From Desulforamulus ferrireducens (GTDB lineage Bacteria; Bacillota; Desulfotomaculia; Desulfotomaculales; Desulfotomaculaceae), in NCBI RefSeq assembly GCF_002005145.1, contig NZ_CP019698.1, positions 744,001 through 808,000 on the forward strand: a stretch of DNA of 64,000 nucleotides. The letters are read 5' to 3'. Positions 51,721-60,004 of this stretch are shown one piece after another (positions within the stretch are counted from its first letter, which is position 1; every line of letters starts with the position of its first letter). Position numbers and translations under genes: made by a program. The notes under the pieces are model-generated. The model saw only the letters and a list, made by a program, of their open reading frames with translations, was not told where the DNA came from and did not search any database.

Positions 51721-52956
51721 ATGTATAAAGATATTCCACTGGAAGAAGCGTTAGCTATTTTGATGGAGTACACCAGGCCCCTGGGTTTTGATGAAATCGA
51801 TATCATTGAAGCTTTAGGGCGAGTTTTATATGAGGATATTTATGCCGGTTTTCCTTTACCTCCCTTCGATAGGTCTCCCTTGGATGGGTATGCGGTTAGG
51901 GCAGAAGATACATCGGCAGCCAGTAGGGATCACCCTGTCCTTCTCCAGGTAAACCAGACTATCTATGCCGGTGATTTGCCAGCGGGACCAATCGCACCAG
52001 GGGAGGCTGCGGCCATAGCTACCGGTGCCCCATTTCCTCCAGGAGCCAATGCTGTGATAAAAATAGAAGACACAAAGCTGGTGGCAGAAGACCAAGTCTT
52101 AATCTATTCTCAGCTTAAACCAGGGGACAATTATATCAACAAAGGTGATGATGTACCCGAAGGAGAGAGGATACTTACCAGGGGGATGCTAATTACCCCT
52201 GCTGTTATTGGTCTTTTAGCTTCCCTGGGCAGAAAAACGGTCAAGGTTTTTAAAAAGCCTAAGGTAGCAGCTTTATCAATTGGGGATGAATTAGTAGGTA
52301 TTGATGAGCCTCGACCGGACGGGAAAATTTACAACAGCAATATTTATGCTATTTCCGCCCAGATAACCGAAGCGGGAGGGATACCTGTTCCCTATCGGGA
52401 TACTGTTGATGATCAGAATCAGATAGCTAACTTGTTAAATACTTGTTTGCAGGAAAATGACATGGTGATTACCACCGGTGGTGTATCGGTGGGCAAAAGA
52501 GACTATGTTAAAGAAGCCATCAACATAAGTGGAGCCAATACCCTTTTTTGGAAGGTTAATATAAAGCCTGGCACACCCATTGTTTGTGGTGAAAAAAACG
52601 GTCGCCTGATCGTTGGACTGTCAGGAAATCCATCGGCGGCTATGATTACTTTCTACATGCTTATTAGGCCGGTGATACAAAAAATAACTGGTCTGCAGCA
52701 AGTGCATTTGCCCAATGTTACCGCTATCATGGATGAACCCTTTAAGAAAAAAAGTAAACAAAGACGCATGCTAAGGGCAAAGGTATATTGGAAAAACGGT
52801 TGTTATCATGCTGTCCCCAGTGGTATGCAGAGTCCAGGGGCGCTCAAATCCATGTTGCAATGTAACGCTCTGATAGATATTCCTGGTGGCAAAGGCCCAT
52901 TAAGTATTGGCGAAGAAGTCAAAGCCATTTTACTCTCAACAAACTATGTTTTATAA
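51721..52956 (+). CDS. moeA: molybdopterin molybdenumtransferase
   Basis: MoeA inserts molybdate (or tungstate in relatives) into adenylylated molybdopterin. The 411-residue protein has the N-terminal EALGRVLYEDIYAGFPLPPFDRSPLDGYAVR, a middle MoCF domain with VAALSIGDELVGIDEP and TTGGVSVGKRDYV, then VNIKPGTPIVCG, GLSGNPSAAMITF and the C-terminal domain IV. Start ATG 51721 with GGAGGACC upstream. It precedes mobB and the formate dehydrogenase, whose cofactor it serves. Confidence 0.95.
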   Translation: MYKDIPLEEALAILMEYTRPLGFDEIDIIEALGRVLYEDIYAGFPLPPFDRSPLDGYAVRAEDTSAASRDHPVLLQVNQTIYAGDLPAGPIAPGEAAAIATGAPFPPGANAVIKIEDTKLVAEDQVLIYSQLKPGDNYINKGDDVPEGERILTRGMLITPAVIGLLASLGRKTVKVFKKPKVAALSIGDELVGIDEPRPDGKIYNSNIYAISAQITEAGGIPVPYRDTVDDQNQIANLLNTCLQENDMVITTGGVSVGKRDYVKEAINISGANTLFWKVNIKPGTPIVCGEKNGRLIVGLSGNPSAAMITFYMLIRPVIQKITGLQQVHLPNVTAIMDEPFKKKSKQRRMLRAKVYWKNGCYHAVPSGMQSPGALKSMLQCNALIDIPGGKGPLSIGEEVKAILLSTNYVL

Positions 52957-53018
52957 CATCTCCAATATTTTGATAATTTAAACAATTGCCAATGTTCACA
53001 AATATGGGAGGGGAAAAC

Positions 53019-53519
53019 ATGGCCAATATCCCTATGGTGTCAATAGTGGGAAAATCGGATGCTGGCAAAACAACCTTTATGGAAAAGCTGATTAAAGAGC
53101 TTAAGGCAAGAAATATCAAGGTGTGTACAATAAAACACGATGTCCATGGCTTTGACATTGATCAACCGGGCAAGGATACCTGGCGTCATTCCCAGGCAGG
53201 CGCGGATACAGTGGTCATCTCCTCACCGCAAAAAATGGCCATGATTACCAAAGTCAGGGAGGAGTTAAGCTTAGATCAAATTGCTGAAATAGTTAGCGAC
53301 GATACCGACATTATCATCACTGAGGGCTATAAAAGAGCGAATAAACCCAAAATTGAAATTAGTCGTTCCGAAAGAGGTACAGAGCTTCTGTGTACTCCTG
53401 ATGAACTAATTGGGCTGGTAAGTGATATACCCTGGAGTATAGGTGTACCAGTTTTCCAACTTGATGATGCACCTGGTGTGGCGGATTTGTTACAGGACAA
53501 ATTTAAACTACGCTCCTGA
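53019..53519 (+). CDS. mobB: molybdopterin-guanine dinucleotide biosynthesis adaptor MobB
   Basis: MobB is a GTP-binding protein that assists formation of the bis-MGD cofactor. The 166-residue protein has the P-loop SIVGKSDAGKTTFMEKLI (about 7-24), CTIKHDVHGFDIDQPGKDT and ITEGYKRANKPKIEISR. ATG 53019 with GGGAGGGG is preferred to an in-frame ATG 33 bases upstream. bis-MGD is the cofactor of the formate dehydrogenase encoded next. Confidence 0.93.
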   Translation: MANIPMVSIVGKSDAGKTTFMEKLIKELKARNIKVCTIKHDVHGFDIDQPGKDTWRHSQAGADTVVISSPQKMAMITKVREELSLDQIAEIVSDDTDIIITEGYKRANKPKIEISRSERGTELLCTPDELIGLVSDIPWSIGVPVFQLDDAPGVADLLQDKFKLRS

Positions 53520-53625
53520 GGGTAAATAACTAAAGAAGGGAGTGGGGTTTAAGGAATTTGGCCCAATAAGTGATAAAGAGAAAGAATATCAGAGTCCCAT
53601 GGATACAAGGGGGGATAACTAGATC

Positions 53626-56600
53626 ATGCGGAAAATGACAAGGCGCGATTTTTTGAAAAGTATAAGCATTGGGACTGCCGGCTTGACTTTGGCAGCAACT
53701 CCTGCCCTAGCAGGGGAATCCCAGGGTAGAATTACCGGAGAAAAATTACCTGCCAAAATAAGAAAAGTAAAGGAAACCTATTCCATATGTTGTTTCTGTG
53801 GCTGCGGTTGTGGCCTATTGCTGTATTCAAATGAAGAGGGCCGTTTGGTCTTTTGTGAAGGTTACCCGGATCACCCTGTTAATGTCGGGACAATTTGCCC
53901 TAAAGGAAATGGCATTATTGAAGGTAATACCGTTATCAACAAAAAAAGGGGACGCGAATTTAATAAGCAACGGGTTACAAAACCTCTTTACCGTGCTCCC
54001 GGAAGTAATAAATGGGAAGAGAAAAGTTGGGACTGGGTCTTATCTGAGATTGCAAAGCGGGTTAAGAAAACTCGCGATGAGTCCTTTGAGGAAAAGGATG
54101 AGCATGGTGTAACTGTCAACAGAACAACTGCCATAGCCGGCATCGGTGCAGCAGCCCTTGATAATGAAGAAATTTACCTCTTACACAAAATGTACAGAGC
54201 GCTGGGCATGCTAAATATTGAACACTGTGCCCGCCTCTGACACTCGTCCACGGTAGCCGGTCTGGCTCCTAGTTTTGGACGCGGAATTATGACTAATCAC
54301 TTTGTGGACTACAGAAACGCCGATGTAGTTTTAATCATTGGTTCAAATACTGCCGAAAACCACCCCATGGGTATGAAATGGGTCATGAAGGCCAAGGAGA
54401 GAGGTGCCAAGCTCATTGCCGTTGACCCAAGGGTAAGTAAATCAGCCAGTATGTGCCATGTCCATGCCCGTCTGCGGCCTGGTACAGATATCGCATTTAT
54501 TAATGGCATGATTAATTATATTATTGAAAATGATCTCTGGTTTAAAGAATATGTGCTTAATTATACCAATGCCAGCTTCTTGATTCACCCGGATTATAAA
54601 TGCGAAGACGGTGTCTTCTCTGGCTTAACCCATATTGATGGTAAATTAAGCTATGATACAACTACCTGGCAATACCAAATGGACGGCGATCAAATTAAAA
54701 AAGATCCCACCTTACAAGATCCCAATTGTGTTTTTCAAATTCTTAAAAAGCATGTCAGCCGCTATGATATAAAGACTGTTTGCCAAATCACCGGAACTCC
54801 GGAAGATACTTACAGAAAGGTCTGTGAAATGTTTGCATCCAGTGGCAAACCAGATAAATCAGGCTGTGTTATCTATGGTATGGGTATTACCATGCACTCT
54901 GTGGGTACACAAAATGCCAGAGCGCTTTGTATCCTACAACTACTTCTAGGTAACATGGGTATTCCTGGCGGTGGTGTTAATCCTCAGCGTGGTGAGCAAA
55001 ACGTTCAGGGTTCCACAGACATGGCTATGTTACATGGCAATCTTCCGGGTTACCTGGGCATGGTTTACGCCAGCAAACACAAAACACTGGCAGAGTATAT
55101 AGAGAAAGAAACTCCCAAAACTGGCTATTGGTCTAATAAGCCAAAATTCTTCATTAGTCAGTTAAAGGCCTGGTATGGAGACAAGGCCACCAAAGAAAAT
55201 GATTTCTGTTTTGATTGGTTACCTAAACATGATGGTAAGAATCGTTCATTTATGAGTTTAATTGATTATATGGCCAAAGGTGAAATTAAAGGGTGCTTTA
55301 TAACAGGTCAAAACCCGGCTGTTGGAGGACCTTCTACTGTTCAAGCCAATAAGGCCTTGGAGAATCTTGATTGGTTAGTGGTATACGATATTTTCGAAAT
55401 TGAAACTGCTGCCTTCTGGAAACGGCCAGGAGCTGATCCAAGCAAGATCAAAACGGAAGTATTCCTTTTACCGGCAGCCATGTCTTTTGAAAAGGAAGGT
55501 TCGATTACTAACTCCGGCCGCTGGATGCAGTGGCGTTACAAAGCTGTTAATCCACCGGGGGAAGCAAAGTCCGATCTCTGGATTGCTTATAACCTGTTTA
55601 AAGCCATTCGCAAAGAGTATCAAAGTGGCGGTAAATTCACCGATGCAATATTCAATCTGACCTGGGATTATGACAAACCTGGTGATGAAGAACCTGATAT
55701 TGAGAAGGTAGCTGCTGAAATTAATGGTTACGAAGTTGCAACCAAAAAGGTGATACCGGGTTTTGCCAGTTTAGCTGATGATGGCTCAACTGCCTGTGGT
55801 AATTGGTGCCTAAGTGGTTACTGGTATGAAGATCCCGATGCTAAAGTACCAGCATGTAAACGTCGGATTAATAAAGACCCCTCTGGTATGGGAGTATTTC
55901 CACAATATTCCTTTGCTTGGCCGGCTAACCGTCGTATTGCTTACAACCGTTGTTCCGCTGATCCTGCCGGCAACCCGTGGAATCCCAAAAAACCTTATGC
56001 CAGATGGGATGCTGTGGCTGGTAAATGGATAATACCGGATGTACCTGACTTTAAGGCTACAGAGCCGCCAGAAGTATCAGCAAAGGATGCCTTTATTATG
56101 TCCGAGGACGGTCATGGCCGATTATTTGCGGTCAAGGGCTTAAGCGACGGTCCGTTACCGGAACACTATGAACCTTTTGAAAGTCCCTTTAAGAATCTTA
56201 TATCTAAACAACAAAACAACCCAATGGCTCTTATCTTTAAAGATGGAATGTTTAAACAACTGGCGGAAATTGGTAGTGATAAATATCCCTGCGTAGCCAT
56301 TACGATACACGTGGTAGAACACTATCAAAGTGGTGCAACCACCCGCAATTGCCCCTCCTTAGCTGAAATTTCGGCTCATATGTTTGTCAACATTTCACCT
56401 AAATTAGCTCAAAAAATTGGGGTTAAAAATGGTGATGATGTTATTGTGGAATCTGTTCGAGGTCAAATAACCTGTAAAGCTGCTGTTAACGGGGTCTGCG
56501 TGCCGCTCATCGTTAACGGTAAAGAAATAGAAGTGATCTCTATGCCTTATTCCTGGGGCTTTATGGGTTTAACCACAGGAGCTTCAGCCAATGATTTGAC

Positions 56601-56676
56601 TCCATTCGTAGGTGATCCGAACAGTAATATTCCTGAATACAAAGCATTTCTTTGCAATGTAAGAAAGGCAAACTAG
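53626..56676 (+). CDS. fdnG: selenocysteine-containing formate dehydrogenase alpha subunit (Tat-exported)
   Basis: One gene of 1016 residues with an in-frame TGA at 54238-54240 (residue 205) read as selenocysteine, which ligates Mo or W in the bis-MGD site. It has a Tat signal (TRRDFLKSISIGTAG), the N-terminal [4Fe-4S] motif CCFCGCGCG with CPKG, then EHCARL-Sec-HSSTVAGL and FGRGIMTNHFVDYRNADV. The TGA is followed at FDH-like spacing by a SECIS hairpin. Molybdopterin domains include ERGAKLIAVDPRVSK, GNMGIPGGGVNPQRGEQNVQG and the C-terminal NGDDVIVESVRGQ. It oxidises formate on the outer side of the membrane with the two following subunits. Confidence 0.96.
54241..54280 (+). promoter_or_regulatory. 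bacterial SECIS element
   Basis: Stem AGCC (54255-54258)/GGCT (54264-54267) with apical loop GGTCT, and an outer GTCCA (54246-54250)/TGGAC (54276-54280) helix. The loop begins 18 bases after the TGA, the same spacing as in the E. coli fdhF SECIS, which also has a GGUCU loop. Confidence 0.88.
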
Positions 56677-56712
56677 AGTTGAAACCAGCAAGATTTATTG
56701 GAGGTGTAATAA

Positions 56713-57519
56713 ATGGCCAAGGGTGTGCTTGTGGATATAACAAAATGTATTGGCTGTAAAGCCTGTCAAGTGGCCTGTAAACAATGGAACGATCTGCCGG
56801 CTAAAATTCCCGAGTTTGTAGATGGTTTAACCGGACCACCGGATATGGATGGCGACACCTATACCGTTGTCAAATTTAAAGTGGCGGAGATGGCTGGCGA
56901 CTATAAAATTCGCTCGGCTAAAAAGCAATGTATGCATTGCCTACACCCAGCTTGTGCATCGGCATGTTTTGCCAAAGCCTTGGAGAAGGATGCCAAGACC
57001 GGTGCCGTCATCTACCATCCGCACCTATGCGTTGGTTGCCGTTACTGCATGCTGGCTTGTCCCTTCGATGTTCCTAAGTACCAGTGGGAAAAAACCTTTC
57101 CCTTGATCAGCAAGTGCCAATTTTGTTTTGATCCCGAGGATAAATATGATCGCCTAAGCTATGGTAAACCACCGGCCTGTGTAGATACCTGTATCACCGG
57201 TGCCCTGGTCTATGGCGAGCGGGATGAGTTGTTAAAAGAGGCCTGGAACAGAATTAACAGTGATCCCAGTTATATCAAAAAGGTATTGGGTGAAAAAGAA
57301 GCCGGCGGAACCTCCTGGCTGTATATTTCCGATGTACCCTTTGAAGAATTTGGCTTCCGTCCCAACCTGGGTACCAAACCCTTACCGGAGTACTCTCACG
57401 ACTTCCTGAAATATACACCAATTATTGCGCTGGGTTGGGGTACCTTACTAACCGTTCTATATCATTATACAAAGCGGCGTGAACAAATCGCTTCCGAGAA
57501 AAAAGATGTTCACCTATAG
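56713..57519 (+). CDS. fdnH: formate dehydrogenase iron-sulfur subunit
   Basis: A 268-residue electron-transfer subunit with four [4Fe-4S] motifs: CIGCKACQVACKQW (about 12-25), CMHCLHPACASACF, CVGCRYCMLACP and CQFCF followed by CVDTCITGAL. One C-terminal membrane segment (about 232-255) anchors it. It carries electrons from FdnG to the membrane subunit. Strong GGAGGTG site; 36 bases after fdnG. Confidence 0.95.
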   Translation: MAKGVLVDITKCIGCKACQVACKQWNDLPAKIPEFVDGLTGPPDMDGDTYTVVKFKVAEMAGDYKIRSAKKQCMHCLHPACASACFAKALEKDAKTGAVIYHPHLCVGCRYCMLACPFDVPKYQWEKTFPLISKCQFCFDPEDKYDRLSYGKPPACVDTCITGALVYGERDELLKEAWNRINSDPSYIKKVLGEKEAGGTSWLYISDVPFEEFGFRPNLGTKPLPEYSHDFLKYTPIIALGWGTLLTVLYHYTKRREQIASEKKDVHL

Positions 57520-57563
57520 GCAACGGATAGTGGCGAACCAAATTGTTATTAGGGGGGAAAACA

Positions 57564-58727
57564 ATGTCGGCAGATAAAGGATTGTTTCAAGAAATTGCGG
57601 CCTATAAGTGGAAGTTTACCATGACCACTGTCCGCAAAATATTAATTCTGTTGGCCGGCCTCGGTGTGGTATGTATGCTTTACCGACTGGCTACGGGTTT
57701 AGGATCCGCTACCAATCTTAATGATCAGTGGCCCTGGGGCCTTTGGATTGGCTTTGACGTACTAACCGGTGTTGCCTTGGCAGGGGGGGGCTACGGTACG
57801 GCTATTATTGTACACGTACTGCACAGAAACAAGTACCATGCCATTGCCCGCAGCGCCATGTTAACCTCATTGCTTGGCTATCTATTAGTTATGATAGGTT
57901 TGTTTATGGATATTGGCCAATGGTTTAACTTCTGGCGACCCTTTGTATCCTGGGGTCATACTTCGGTGCTCTTTGAAGTTTTCTGGTGTGTATCCTGCTA
58001 CACCACTGTGCAGGTATTGGAATTTGGTGAGATATTAACCGAGAAGGTTGGCACCAAATATCATAACTTCTTTAAAAAGGCTTTGCCTGTATTGCTGATC
58101 CTGGGAATTATTTTTCCCACTTTGCACCAGTCTTCCCTGGGCGCACTGTATATCATTATGGTTGATAAGCTATATCCACTGTGGTGGTCGCCATATATTG
58201 GCTTACTGTTCCTAATATCTTCCTTCTTCGTCGGCCCAGCCATGATTTGTGTGGAAACTGCCCTGGCGGGTAAGGCCTTTAAACATGAAGTACCAATTTC
58301 TGTTTTGCGCGGTTTGGTACGGATTTCCGGTGTATTTATGATTCTCTATCTGGGGTTGAAGTTCTACGATCTGGTTGACAGAGGAGTAATCAACCTAATG
58401 TTTGCAGGCAATCTAGAAGGAAATATGTTCCTTTTAGAGATTGTCTTAGGGGTTATTATTCCTATCTTCATCGCCTTTAGTGGTATGAGTAATACCCGGA
58501 AGGGTTTAATTACCTTTGGTATCTTGGTTAGCGGTGGGATTGTCTTAAATCGGATGAATGTGGTATTTACCGGTATGTCTGCTGCCCTGGGTGGCTGGTA
58601 CTTCCCTTCCATTATGGAGTGGGCAGTTACCGTTGGCTTGATTTCCCTTGGTTGCTTAGCTTACTGTTTTATCGCTGAAAACTTTAACATACTAACTCAC
58701 GAGGATCATGGGAAGGCCCATGCCTAA
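57564..58727 (+). CDS. NrfD/PsrC-type membrane subunit of formate dehydrogenase
   Basis: A 387-residue polytopic protein of the NrfD/HybB family with about nine to ten membrane segments. NDQWPWGLWIGFDVLTGVALAGGGYGT is the usual quinone-site region, and FLMDIGQ-like and HQSSLGALYIIM motifs (about 195) follow. It replaces the cytochrome b subunit of E. coli FdnI and should pass electrons to menaquinone without heme. ATG 57564 with AGGGGGG upstream. It is in operon with fdnGH and fdhE. Confidence 0.92.
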   Translation: MSADKGLFQEIAAYKWKFTMTTVRKILILLAGLGVVCMLYRLATGLGSATNLNDQWPWGLWIGFDVLTGVALAGGGYGTAIIVHVLHRNKYHAIARSAMLTSLLGYLLVMIGLFMDIGQWFNFWRPFVSWGHTSVLFEVFWCVSCYTTVQVLEFGEILTEKVGTKYHNFFKKALPVLLILGIIFPTLHQSSLGALYIIMVDKLYPLWWSPYIGLLFLISSFFVGPAMICVETALAGKAFKHEVPISVLRGLVRISGVFMILYLGLKFYDLVDRGVINLMFAGNLEGNMFLLEIVLGVIIPIFIAFSGMSNTRKGLITFGILVSGGIVLNRMNVVFTGMSAALGGWYFPSIMEWAVTVGLISLGCLAYCFIAENFNILTHEDHGKAHA

Positions 58728-58751
58728 ACTGTAAACAAAGGAGTTGCTCTA

Positions 58752-59564
58752 ATGGATGCCAGAACCCGCACAGAGAAGTTAGCTGGTTTTTTCCTCGAAC
58801 TAATGGATCTGGAGAATGTTACCCCGTCATTAGAGTGTAAGGTTAGTTTTAAGCCTGAACAAGTTCAAAAATGGAGCCAGGGCCAAGCGGCCCTGGCCAT
58901 AGCCCCACCGGAATTTGATCTGGCTAAAGCTTTTAGACACTTTTGTTCTGTGGCCAAGGCCTGTCAAAGATGGCAAGTTGGACCACAGCCCGTAACAGAT
59001 GAGTTATTAATTAACCTAGAAGAATTATCCCAGGAGCAAAGACAAGAATTGATCTTGTCCTTGTTCATGGTAGAACATAAGAACTATAAGGTTGTTGAAA
59101 AGCTAAAAGCTCCGGCAGGGCTGTTGGAGTTTATTGCCTACAACGCTTTCAAACCCCTTTTAAAGAATTACAGGGACCTAGCCTTGGGTCAGTTAGCCAT
59201 CAGTGAGTGGTTCAAGGGATATTGCCCAATTTGTGGGGATCAGCCGACCCTGGCCAAACTTACTGGTGAGGATGGGCATCGTGAGTTATACTGCCAACGC
59301 TGTGAAACAAGTTGGCGCTATGAACGCATGGGCTGTCCTTACTGCAATGAGGTTACTCCCGCCGAAGCTTCCTTTTTTACCCTTGATGATAACAAACAAT
59401 ACCGGGTTTATCTTTGTGATAGATGTAACAGCTACTTAAAAACTGTGGACGAACGGGAATGCGGCGAAGTTGATCTGTTTTGTGAGGATTTAGCCACTTC
59501 TGCATTGGATGAAATAGCCCAAGCCGAGGGATACCAGAGGGGAAACAATCGATTACTGCTTTAG
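58752..59564 (+). CDS. fdhE: formate dehydrogenase accessory protein FdhE
   Basis: FdhE binds Tat-exported formate dehydrogenase and supports its maturation. The 270-residue protein has an N-terminal helical part and a C-terminal rubredoxin-like region with four cysteine pairs: CPICGDQ (about 158), CQRCETSWRYERMGCPYCNE and CDRCNSYLKTVDERECGEVD. ATG with AAGGAG 6 bases upstream. It ends the fdn operon. Confidence 0.93.
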   Translation: MDARTRTEKLAGFFLELMDLENVTPSLECKVSFKPEQVQKWSQGQAALAIAPPEFDLAKAFRHFCSVAKACQRWQVGPQPVTDELLINLEELSQEQRQELILSLFMVEHKNYKVVEKLKAPAGLLEFIAYNAFKPLLKNYRDLALGQLAISEWFKGYCPICGDQPTLAKLTGEDGHRELYCQRCETSWRYERMGCPYCNEVTPAEASFFTLDDNKQYRVYLCDRCNSYLKTVDERECGEVDLFCEDLATSALDEIAQAEGYQRGNNRLLL

Positions 59565-59683
59565 TAGTTTAGTTACTAAACACTGTGTAAAACAGGTTTA
59601 AAAATATTAAATCGTGCCTGCTATACCCCAGCTTATCTTGGGGAATTTTTTTTGTTTCCCTAACTGCTCCAAAATAAGTCCAG

Positions 59684-59712
59684 TTGACCTTTGTGTCAGT
59701 TTTGGATATAAT
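59684..59712 (+). promoter_or_regulatory. sigma-A promoter of ileS
   Basis: TTGACC (59684-59689) and TATAAT (59707-59712), spacer 17 bases. Confidence 0.85.
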
Positions 59713-59718
59713 AATGTC

Positions 59719-59970
59719 GTTTAATATGCGTATCGCCATGGAACGGGAAAAGTAGACTGGTGGGAGTCTGTACAGAGAGTCCGGTATTTGGTGCAAGCCG
59801 GGCCAGCACCATCTGTTGAAGATCACCCGGGAGGTGCCAGCTGAAACCTTGGGGAGTAAGTATGGCCGTTAACACCACGTTATAGGTGTATCGAGTGTTC
59901 AGACATGTTGTCTGTTCATGAGGGTGGTACCACGGGTTATTGGCTCGTCCCTTTCGGGACGAGCTTTTTT
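59719..59970 (+). ncRNA. T-box riboswitch, isoleucine specificity
   Basis: A complete T-box leader: AGTA-type bulge (AAAAGTAGAC about 59749), CAGAGAGTC (about 59773), GGTGCAAGCCGGG apical loop (about 59790), specifier region TTGAAGATCACC with ATC (59822-59824) as isoleucine codon, the T-box AGGGTGGTACCACGG (59921-59935) and the terminator hairpin at 59943-59970. It lets uncharged tRNA-Ile promote read-through into ileS. Confidence 0.93.
59943..59970 (+). terminator. T-box terminator
   Basis: GCTCGTCCC, TTTC loop, GGGACGAGC, followed by TTTTTT. Confidence 0.92.
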
Positions 59971-60004
59971 AAGTTTACAAACCAAAAGGTCAGGAGTGAA
60001 GGAT

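Noticed and set aside
53626-54288. Formate dehydrogenase alpha subunit split in two genes or a pseudogene
   Set aside because: The only interruption is one TGA at the cofactor-ligand position, with a SECIS hairpin at the right distance and normal sequence on both sides.
59918-60004. N-terminal extension of IleS
   Set aside because: That stretch is the T-box and its terminator; the ribosome binding site points to GTG 60005.
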